Translations under genes and position numbers: made by a program
Part shown: piece after piece, positions 5,140 to 10,158 of the stretch
Layout of the letters: the number at the start of each line of letters is the position of its first letter
Position numbering within the stretch: the first letter of the stretch is position 1
The notes under the pieces: model-generated
Databases searched by the model: none
Told to the model about the DNA's origin: nothing
The model's input: only the letters and a program-made list of their open reading frames with translations
NCBI GenBank assembly: GCA_021161085.1
Contig: JAGHBH010000088.1
Location: 1 to 10,158 of the forward strand
DNA from: Thermoplasmata archaeon
GTDB taxonomy: Archaea > Thermoplasmatota > Thermoplasmata > JAGHBH01
Length of the DNA: 10,158 bases
Direction: 5' to 3'

Positions 5140-6789
5140 TCACTCCAATTTTATCACATCAAGCCGCCGGCCCTCCTCCCCTGTGTCCACTATAAGAAAG
5201 TAGGGCAGGAACGGCCTCTCCCCGTATATCACATACTCGCTGGCCTTCCTCTCCAAAACCAGATGGATGTGGGGGATCCCTATGCTGTAGGGGTCTATCA
5301 TGCTCTCCCTCTCCCTGGTGGAATAGAGGAACACGGTGGTGTATCCTGAAGCCCGGAGGGTGGACAGAAGGATACCCATCTCGTTGATGAACCGGCCCTT
5401 GGGCGTGTTCGAATACATCCAGTGGAGGGAATGGAGGTCTATGAGATATAGGAAGGGCTCCCTGACCTTGGTGAGATAATATCTGGCCTGAGAGGGTGCC
5501 AGCTCCTGATACAATTTGTCGCCGCCCACGGGAGCGGTGAACCTGGACGGCACCGCAGTGGGCACCTCCAGTATCCTCAGATGCCCTCCGTCTATGGAGG
5601 AGAAAACCTCCGGAGGTATGTATTTGCGGGCCATCTGCTCCGTGGCCATCTGGGATGGAACCCACATAACACCCATCTTCTTCCGCAGCCCGCTGAGAAG
5701 AATGGACATCTCCATCCAATCCATATGGGGAATGGAACCGCTCCTCTCTTCAAGAAAGATAAGACTTCCCACCGGCAGACCGCCGCCGAGAACCCTGTCC
5801 AGCTCCACAAAACCCGTGGATATATGGCCCTCGGGGGTGGGGATCTCTCTCTGGGAGGAAGTTAATATGTGAACCCTCTTTTCCAAAGGCTGAGGTGAGA
5901 AGAACCGCCCGTTTGTCAGAGTATAGAGTTTCACGCTCTCCCTTATGGGAACCCCCCTCAGCTTCTCGAAGGTTATCTTCCTGAGACTCCTCCCATCCTC
6001 CGGAGTGAAAGATAGGTGAACCACACCGTCCCCGAAATAATCCAGGTGAGTGTGCCTGTCCTGTTCCATGACGAACACCACATTGGCGTTGTCCTCCTCC
6101 ACCAGATCATACTGGATGGTCCTTACAAGCCTAGCCTTGCTTATCCCGTATTTCTCCGCAAGACCCTCCACGCTGTCAAGAATCACCAGAGAGGTGTTCG
6201 GATATGCCTCCTCGACGAAGTTATAGATGGCCTCAAGCTCCGGCAGGTCCTCCCCCAGGTCCACGATTATGCCGCCCTCCTCCTCGAACTGGGGTGGGAC
6301 GGCATCCGACAGATCATCCTCCTCATCCGTGACAAGCCCCTGCTCTATCCTGCCCTCCAGCCTGTTGAGAGCCTCCCTGGAAAACCCCTCCTTTCCCCCG
6401 TCCGCCCTCCCTTCTATGGAAACCCTGCTCTTACCCCCGTTCCTCTCGTCGAATATGACCGACGCAAGCCAGGGGAACTGGTTGTAAAGGGTCCTGTCGG
6501 ACATCCTGGAAGCCACATATCTCACGGGCATCCTCTCGCGCAACGAGTCCGCTATCTCCAGAGCCAGCGTCGTTTTTCCCGTACCCGCACCCCCCCTGAT
6601 GATCAGAGACCTCGAGCCCTTTTTGGTGAAGAATATCTCCAGGGAAACCGGAATCTTTCCCTTCTGGAGAGACACAGAAGACCCACCTGGTCTCTCCACA
6701 TTTCCGGCCGCTCCGTCATTTTCCATGTTTTTCCCTTCGGCAACACCTTCAGATATCCCATCCCTATCCTTTATCTCTCCTTTTTCCAT
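5140..6789 (-). CDS. GvpD/KaiC-like protein with two RecA-type domains, the second lacking a P-loop
   Basis: This is a 549-residue protein. After a charged, probably disordered N-terminus (1-45), domain 1 carries RSLIIRGGAGTGKTT with an intact Walker A (66-74, K72) and a Walker B strand SLVILDS (200-206, D205). It resembles the P-loop domain of GvpD, the regulatory protein of haloarchaeal gas-vesicle clusters. An acidic insert lies at about 153-182. Domain 2 opens with the KaiC/RadA lead STGFVELDRVLGGGLPVGS (324-342), but the place of its P-loop reads EERSGSIPH with no GKT/S. A Walker B-like LYLIDLHS (447-454) follows. Only domain 1 should bind and hydrolyse ATP. The start at 6789 is set by GGAGGTG 7 nt upstream; the longer frame from 6825 has no such site. 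No gvp structural genes are here, so gas-vesicle function is not implied. Probable role: signalling or transcription control. Confidence 0.75.
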   Translation of the reverse strand: MEKGEIKDRDGISEGVAEGKNMENDGAAGNVERPGGSSVSLQKGKIPVSLEIFFTKKGSRSLIIRGGAGTGKTTLALEIADSLRERMPVRYVASRMSDRTLYNQFPWLASVIFDERNGGKSRVSIEGRADGGKEGFSREALNRLEGRIEQGLVTDEEDDLSDAVPPQFEEEGGIIVDLGEDLPELEAIYNFVEEAYPNTSLVILDSVEGLAEKYGISKARLVRTIQYDLVEEDNANVVFVMEQDRHTHLDYFGDGVVHLSFTPEDGRSLRKITFEKLRGVPIRESVKLYTLTNGRFFSPQPLEKRVHILTSSQREIPTPEGHISTGFVELDRVLGGGLPVGSLIFLEERSGSIPHMDWMEMSILLSGLRKKMGVMWVPSQMATEQMARKYIPPEVFSSIDGGHLRILEVPTAVPSRFTAPVGGDKLYQELAPSQARYYLTKVREPFLYLIDLHSLHWMYSNTPKGRFINEMGILLSTLRASGYTTVFLYSTRERESMIDPYSIGIPHIHLVLERKASEYVIYGERPFLPYFLIVDTGEEGRRLDVIKLE

Positions 6790-6796
6790 ATACAAA

Positions 6797-6803
6797 CACC
6801 TCC
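6797..6803 (-). promoter_or_regulatory. Shine-Dalgarno site fixing the GvpD-like start
   Basis: The message reads GGAGGTG followed by 7 nt and ATG at 6789. This selects codon 13 of the longest frame as the real start. Confidence 0.75.
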
Positions 6804-6852
6804 ATTCCGTGAATGGCACATTCAACTTTGAGCGTTATCTCATCTCCAACGG

Positions 6853-6906
6853 TTAATCGCCTGGGCCATACCCATCCCACACGGCATCCTGCTGCACATC
6901 CGCCAT
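6853..6906 (-). CDS. Possible 17-codon leader ORF upstream of the GvpD-like gene
   Basis: ATG at 6906 opens MADVQQDAVWDGYGPGD and ends in TAA at 6853-6855. A GGGGTGAT stretch lies about 8 nt upstream, a credible archaeal ribosome site. It sits in the 135-bp gap between the two-helix membrane protein gene and the GvpD-like gene, starting about 18 bp after the former's stop. It could be a micro-protein or a leader peptide, or coincidence. No family is recognised. Confidence 0.22.
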   Translation of the reverse strand: MADVQQDAVWDGYGPGD

Positions 6907-6924
6907 CTTTTTATCACCCCCCGT

Positions 6925-7326
6925 TTATATAGCATTTCGGATGATTATCTGTTTTGATAAAAGAGGGGAGCCAAGAGGCGCTCTCCTGCCTTCCCTCCTG
7001 GCCGCCGTTTTAGACGAGGAGAGTATCTCGGTATCCTTCCATGCCGTCTTCCATCCTCTCGGGGCGATCGGAATACCATCCAGGGCAGCCAGGGTGGCGT
7101 CTCCCACCACCATGAAAACCCCCAAGGCCAGGGCTCCTATGAGGAAGGGAGACATCGCCGGCCATCCCATGACCACCGAATCGAATATCAGTTTGGCCAC
7201 CAGTATACCACAGTAAACGTTGAAAATGACCAGCCTCTGGGTCGTGGACAGAATACGGGGTCGCCCGACCCGGTACGAATAGTCATTCTCATCCACGCCG
7301 TCCAACACATCATCTTTCGCTTTCAT
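6925..7326 (-). CDS. Small two-helix membrane protein, function unknown
   Basis: The 133-residue protein has a polar, acidic N-terminus (1-20), two clear hydrophobic segments (about 32-53 and 59-83) joined by a very short turn (GWPAM), and a basic C-terminal tail (about 90-133, rich in R and K). By the positive-inside rule both ends probably face the cytoplasm, with a hairpin in the membrane. I recognise no family, motif or catalytic residues. The ATG at 7326 is preceded by AGGTGA with 6-nt spacing and by a good TATA box. The gap to the downstream GvpD-like gene is 135 bp, so co-transcription is possible but uncertain. Confidence 0.6.
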   Translation of the reverse strand: MKAKDDVLDGVDENDYSYRVGRPRILSTTQRLVIFNVYCGILVAKLIFDSVVMGWPAMSPFLIGALALGVFMVVGDATLAALDGIPIAPRGWKTAWKDTEILSSSKTAARREGRRAPLGSPLLSKQIIIRNAI

Positions 7327-7360
7327 TTCGGCTCACCTTGATTGACAGTGGTTCGAAGTA

Positions 7361-7370
7361 CTTTATATAC
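7361..7370 (-). promoter_or_regulatory. TATA-box promoter of the two-helix membrane protein gene
   Basis: The minus strand reads GTATATAAAG, about 40 bp from the ATG at 7326, allowing a roughly 15-nt leader that contains the AGGTGA ribosome site. It lies in the 158-bp gap between divergent genes. The gap also holds TTGATTT (7393-7399) and its perfect complement AAATCAA (7423-7429), with another near half-site AAATCAG at 7410-7416. Nothing else is evident in the gap. Confidence 0.6.
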
Positions 7371-7450
7371 GTAGAGGTTCACCTGGTCTCATTTGATTTT
7401 CAGCCGTAGAAATCAGATGGCGAAATCAACGGAGAGAACCGCAGGACGCC

Positions 7451-7458
7451 CTATATCA
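7451..7458 (+). promoter_or_regulatory. Candidate TATA box of the YdjM-like gene
   Basis: CTATATCA on the plus strand is centred about 30 bp before the ATG at 7485, the spacing of a leaderless archaeal gene. No Shine-Dalgarno sequence precedes that ATG, which fits. An A-rich tract (7466-7476) between them could be an alternative element. Confidence 0.45.
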
Positions 7459-7484
7459 ACGATGAAAGAAAAAAATACCCACAC

Positions 7485-8135
7485 ATGCCCAACATAATGA
7501 TCCATCTGGGAGTCTCCGCAGCCCTCGGATACACCGTTCTGGGGGAAAGCTTCAGAGCACGCTGGAAGATGGTAGCCTGTGCGGCGTTCGCCGCCGCCCT
7601 CATAGACGTGGACGCCTTTCTGTCCCCCAACTTCAGGATGTTCCACAACCTCTTCTTCACGCTCCAGATACCCCTCCTGGCATTTGTGGCCACCACCGCC
7701 TACGTGGGACTGTTCCCGGAGGGCAGAGCGATTAGGGAGGCCAGGAAGATTGGGGCTTTTTCCCTCCTCGTTCTCCCTATGGCCTTCGGCCATCTGGCCT
7801 TAGATATGTGGGAGGGTGGGACCTTCTACCTCCTCTACCCCTTCAGCACGGAACCCCTGTACATCCCGGGAGCCGTTACGATGCATCGGACGGGCATCCT
7901 ATCCTTCACCAGGGCAGAATACGTTCTCATCCTCTGGGGGCTGACCGTCCTGTTCTCCAGACTGGAGATCCCGACTATGCTGGGCACAGGAGAAAGAAGA
8001 AGGGAAAGTGCCGGAGGCGAAACTATGCCATCACAGGCCGCCACGGGAATCACAATATCTCCATATCGTATATATCCATCCTCATCCTGGGCACCATGGC
8101 CGACACCACGGCCCATTTCACGAGGTCCCGTCTGA
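7485..8135 (+). CDS. YdjM/DUF457-like membrane-bound metal-dependent hydrolase
   Basis: The 216-residue protein has about four membrane segments (around 8-20, 28-45, 56-77, 90-106, with a further hydrophobic stretch at 146-160). Scattered polar residues are those expected of the YdjM/DUF457 family: H7 in the first segment, D41 and D43 (IDVDAF), H54-N55, and GHLALDMW with H103 and D107. That family is annotated as predicted metal-dependent membrane hydrolases; no substrate is established. The ATG at 7485 has a TATA box about 30 bp upstream and no ribosome site, so it is probably leaderless; M5 is an alternative. The last 29 codons are antisense to the 3' end of the PPAT-DUF84 gene. They encode a P/S/R-rich tail of low information, so the natural end of the fold is probably near residue 165. 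Confidence 0.68.
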   Translation: MPNIMIHLGVSAALGYTVLGESFRARWKMVACAAFAAALIDVDAFLSPNFRMFHNLFFTLQIPLLAFVATTAYVGLFPEGRAIREARKIGAFSLLVLPMAFGHLALDMWEGGTFYLLYPFSTEPLYIPGAVTMHRTGILSFTRAEYVLILWGLTVLFSRLEIPTMLGTGERRRESAGGETMPSQAATGITISPYRIYPSSSWAPWPTPRPISRGPV

Positions 8136-9039
8136 CCACCCTCCCCTCGGAGAGGAGACCCGTTATACCCTCCCCCGAGCCCAGGTTCTCCACCCCCAGA
8201 AGTTCACCTAGGATGGATGACATATCCCCATCCCCGGACAGTCGTTCAAGGACAAAACCGGGAACGGGAAACCCAGGGCCGACGCCCACGGTCTCCAGGC
8301 CGCGCCTGTCAGCCACCACACACAGGTGGAAGGACAGATGCCCCCCGCTGGCCAGGGTGACCACGCCGTGTTCTATCCCCACCCCATAGTCCGCACTCCC
8401 GTCCCCAGGAAGAGCCTCTTCGGCCCTCTTCCTGGCTCCCATCAGTATCTCCTCTATGCTCATGGGCTGGTCCATTGGCGGCTCCACCTGGACGGCCGAG
8501 GTCTCGACCGAAGGGAAGAACAGGGAAAAGGCGTCCCTGACGCCCTCCGCCTTCGGGGGGGATAGAGAGCCGACGGCAGCCTTCACGGGCCTCTTCAGAT
8601 GTCCCTCGGTGTCTATTTCACCGGCCAGAATCCGGGAAGAAGATAGGGGGAGGGCGTCGTCGGCCAAAACCATCCCTAGTATGTGGAGGCGGATAGGAGA
8701 CAGCCCCTTTTCCGCCCGGAGGGAATTTATCTCCAGTGCCGTCGGTTTCGTCTCCCTGGATGCTACAAGAATATCCCACCCCTCCTCGAGGGAAAAACCG
8801 TACCTGTCCCCTATCTCCCTTATCTCCAGGGTGCCGGAGAACCCCATCTCTTCCAGCAGGCGTTCCACATCCCTCTTCCTCTCCCGAAAAGGCCTCACCG
8901 GAAACCCTCTGGCCCCGGAGGCCATGGTGTCCGAGGTTATGCCGATTCCCAGATGGGATGCTATGGAGGCCGCATGGGCCAGAAGAAGCCTGTGTCCCCT
9001 GTGGAGGACGTTGAATGTCCCGCCCGCTATGACCCGCAA
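8050..9039 (-). CDS. Bifunctional phosphopantetheine adenylyltransferase / DUF84 NTP phosphatase
   Basis: This 329-residue protein has two domains. Residues 1-150 are an archaeal-type PPAT of the nucleotidyltransferase superfamily, with GGTF (6-9), the HxGH motif H13-R-G-H16, VASRET (92-97) and an SSSRI motif (133-137). It makes dephospho-CoA from phosphopantetheine and ATP, the penultimate step of CoA synthesis. Residues from about 154 are a DUF84/YjjX-like inosine/xanthosine triphosphatase: VGSLSPPK (156-163), QPMSIEEILMGARKRA (191-206), a GVGIEHG stretch near 219-225 with the expected glutamate, and a GEGITGLLSEGR segment (289-300). Such enzymes cleanse deaminated purine nucleotides. I recall the same fusion annotated in Thermoplasma relatives. 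The first codon is TTG (9039), abutting the stop of the upstream gene, with a GGAG about 5 nt before it. The usual Asn of the DUF84 opening motif (SxNPxK) is Ser here. Confidence 0.85.
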   Translation of the reverse strand: MRVIAGGTFNVLHRGHRLLLAHAASIASHLGIGITSDTMASGARGFPVRPFRERKRDVERLLEEMGFSGTLEIREIGDRYGFSLEEGWDILVASRETKPTALEINSLRAEKGLSPIRLHILGMVLADDALPLSSSRILAGEIDTEGHLKRPVKAAVGSLSPPKAEGVRDAFSLFFPSVETSAVQVEPPMDQPMSIEEILMGARKRAEEALPGDGSADYGVGIEHGVVTLASGGHLSFHLCVVADRRGLETVGVGPGFPVPGFVLERLSGDGDMSSILGELLGVENLGSGEGITGLLSEGRVVRRDLVKWAVVSAMVPRMRMDIYDMEIL

Positions 9040-9261
9040 CTACGCTCCGCCCCCGAGGTAGCTGAGGAATATGAGCGCTATGATGAACACCATGAGGAAC
9101 ATATAGACATAGTAGAACATCTTTTTCTTCTTGACCAGAACCTCCATCTTCTCCCTGCACTCCTCGCTGCAGTATTCCTCTTCGAGGGGCATGGCCCTGC
9201 CGCACACCGGACAGTGCTTGTGCTGGACCACAATATCTTCGTCCTCGTAGTCGGATGTCAT
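9040..9261 (-). CDS. DUF2116-type zinc-ribbon protein with C-terminal membrane anchor
   Basis: The 73-residue protein has an acidic start, then HKHCPVCGRAMP with C17-P-V-C20 and a second pair in CSEEC (C31, C35). This makes a four-cysteine zinc ribbon, followed by a lysine-rich linker (44-47) and one hydrophobic helix (about 49-69). This matches the archaeal DUF2116 family, which has no established function. It should be tail-anchored with the zinc ribbon in the cytoplasm. I chose the ATG at 9261 because the zinc ribbon follows directly and a TATA-like element lies 27 bp upstream, which suggests a leaderless message; the frame can be read from 9318 but that would run through the promoter. The TAG stop is immediately followed by the TTG of the PPAT-DUF84 gene, so the two are co-translated. 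Confidence 0.8.
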   Translation of the reverse strand: MTSDYEDEDIVVQHKHCPVCGRAMPLEEEYCSEECREKMEVLVKKKKMFYYVYMFLMVFIIALIFLSYLGGGA

Positions 9262-9283
9262 GACAATGGGAGAGAGGGGGAAG

Positions 9284-9292
9284 GTTAATAAC
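9284..9292. promoter_or_regulatory. Shared near-palindromic TATA element for two divergent leaderless genes
   Basis: GTTAATAAC is nearly self-complementary and is the only AT-rich block in the 55-bp gap. Its centre (9288) is 27 bp from the minus-strand ATG at 9261 and 29 bp from the plus-strand ATG at 9317. Neither start has a ribosome site. One TATA box could thus serve both directions. Confidence 0.5.
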
Positions 9293-9316
9293 GTTTTCCT
9301 ATGGTATCCCCCCTCC

Positions 9317-10138
9317 ATGCCCCTGGTGGCTGTTTACGGGACCCTCAGAACCCGCCCCGATGCGAAAAACGAGGTCATGGATCGTGCGGGAGCCTTTTAT
9401 ATGGGCAAGGAACGGGTTCAGGGGTGGGATATGTACGACCACGGGCCGTATCCGTATGTGCTTCCTGGCGGCGGGACCATAACGATAGAAGTGTACCAAG
9501 TGGAGGACATCAGCGTTCTCGATTCCTACGAGGGATATCCCCGGCTGTACCTGAAAACACGGGTTCCCACCTCATGGGGAGACGCCTTTATATACCACCG
9601 CGAGGACAGGATATCCCCGGATGATATCCCCCTCGGGTCAGGCGACTGGGTTCTGGAAACGAAAGGGATACCGGCAGGCAGAATGGACGACATAAGGCAT
9701 TTCATCCATCCGACACCCCTCGGAGACATGGGAGTGGACATGCTGGACGACATCGTCATCCGCCTGACCTTCATGCCCGGAAAACACCACAGGACACCGC
9801 TCGACCCCTCATCCCCTCTGGCGGTACAGATAGAAGGGTACATGGAGGGCGGGAGGCGGTCTTTCTCCGTCCCATTTCTCCTCCAGGGCACGGCGTTCCA
9901 GAAGGACGTCTGGAGGGCCACGAGCCTCATCCCCTACGGGGAGGTACGCACCTACGGCCAGATCGCTGAAATGATAGGGCGACCCGGGGCGTTCAGGGCG
10001 GTGGGAAACGCTCTGGGGGTCAACCCCCTCCCCCTCCTGGTGCCCTGCCACAGGGTGGTATCCTCGGGGGGTCTGGGCGGTTTTTCGGCGGAACTCTGGA
10101 GAAAACGCTGGCTGCTCCGATTGGAGGGATATCCGTAG
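9317..10138 (+). CDS. Fusion of gamma-glutamylcyclotransferase-like domain and O6-alkylguanine-DNA alkyltransferase
   Basis: The 273-residue protein has two recognisable parts. Residues 1-115 form a GGCT/AIG2-like domain with the opening VAVYGTLR (4-11) and the hallmark LDSYEGYPRLYLK (68-80), where E72 fits the family acid residue. Residues from about 185 form the alkyltransferase core: GTAFQKDVWR (191-200), IPYGEVRTYGQIA (205-217), RAVGNALGVNP (227-237), the active-site PCHRVV (243-248, C244) and a closing LLRLEG (266-271). The alkyltransferase moves an alkyl group from O6-guanine to its cysteine in a suicide repair reaction. The helix-turn-helix DNA-binding core appears complete; the usual N-terminal beta domain is short or replaced by residues 140-185. 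The ATG at 9317 is preferred over 9260, since VAVYGTL should start the protein and a TATA element lies 29 bp upstream. The reaction of the GGCT-like half is unknown. Confidence 0.82.
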   Translation: MPLVAVYGTLRTRPDAKNEVMDRAGAFYMGKERVQGWDMYDHGPYPYVLPGGGTITIEVYQVEDISVLDSYEGYPRLYLKTRVPTSWGDAFIYHREDRISPDDIPLGSGDWVLETKGIPAGRMDDIRHFIHPTPLGDMGVDMLDDIVIRLTFMPGKHHRTPLDPSSPLAVQIEGYMEGGRRSFSVPFLLQGTAFQKDVWRATSLIPYGEVRTYGQIAEMIGRPGAFRAVGNALGVNPLPLLVPCHRVVSSGGLGGFSAELWRKRWLLRLEGYP

Positions 10139-10158
10139 AGACTCCGGAAAAGTGGTTC

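Noticed and set aside
3453..6789. Circadian clock (KaiC) or gas-vesicle (GvpD) system
   Set aside because: No kaiA/kaiB or gvp structural genes are present. Only the ATPase fold is shared.
7393..7429. TTGATTT/AAATCAA inverted repeat in the divergent gap as an operator
   Set aside because: The arms are short, AT-rich and 23 nt apart, so chance is likely. It is noted only with the promoter entry.
9260..9316. Longer N-terminus for the GGCT-alkyltransferase protein
   Set aside because: The family starts at the VAVYGTL strand; the extra 19 codons would cross the presumed TATA box and have no ribosome site.
1..10158. tRNA, rRNA, CRISPR array, insertion sequence or att-site repeats
   Set aside because: No cloverleaf, rRNA-like block, regularly spaced direct repeats, transposase motif or flanking duplications were seen on either strand.

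Overview
This is archaeal DNA, most likely from a member of the Thermoplasmatota. Evidence for an archaeon: TATA-type promoters 25-38 bp upstream of starts, leaderless first genes next to Shine-Dalgarno-led internal genes (GGAGGTG, GAGGTGA), several KaiC/GvpD-like RecA-fold ATPases, a short DUF2116-type zinc-ribbon membrane protein, and an archaeal-type phosphopantetheine adenylyltransferase. That enzyme is fused to a DUF84 NTPase, an arrangement I associate with Thermoplasma relatives, and AGA/AGG and ATA codons are heavily used. The phylum is an inference; the domain is fairly secure. No gene-free stretch exceeds about 160 bp, and I saw no rRNA, tRNA, CRISPR array or insertion sequence.

Left part (1-4600, all minus strand): five tightly packed genes that look like one transcript from a TATA box at about 4595. 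The order is ribbon-helix-helix DNA-binding protein, KaiC-like ATPase, class II diterpene cyclase (DGDD motif and a YETAW motif), MFS transporter, and a cis-prenyltransferase-fold protein cut by the window edge. The last protein closely resembles, from memory, Mycobacterium tuberculosis Rv3378c, the tuberculosinol / tuberculosinyl-adenosine synthase. In M. tuberculosis its partner Rv3377c is also a class II diterpene cyclase. The pair therefore suggests an archaeal diterpene pathway: geranylgeranyl diphosphate from lipid synthesis is cyclised to a bicyclic diphosphate, which is hydrolysed or transferred to an acceptor. The MFS protein is a candidate exporter and the two upstream genes are candidate regulators. 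This is the main discovery in the window.

Middle (4671-7326, minus strand): a winged-helix regulator with its own promoter and a nearby perfect palindrome, a large two-domain GvpD/KaiC-like ATPase whose second P-loop has decayed, a possible 17-codon leader ORF, and a small two-helix membrane protein with its own promoter. These look like signalling or regulatory genes; their link to the diterpene genes is only proximity.

Right part (7485-10138): a YdjM/DUF457-like membrane protein on plus, overlapping tail to tail with a bifunctional PPAT-DUF84 protein on minus. The latter starts at TTG directly after the stop of the DUF2116-type gene. A divergent plus-strand gene encodes an unusual fusion of a gamma-glutamylcyclotransferase-like domain with an O6-alkylguanine-DNA alkyltransferase. 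The last two genes appear to share one near-palindromic TATA element and both look leaderless.
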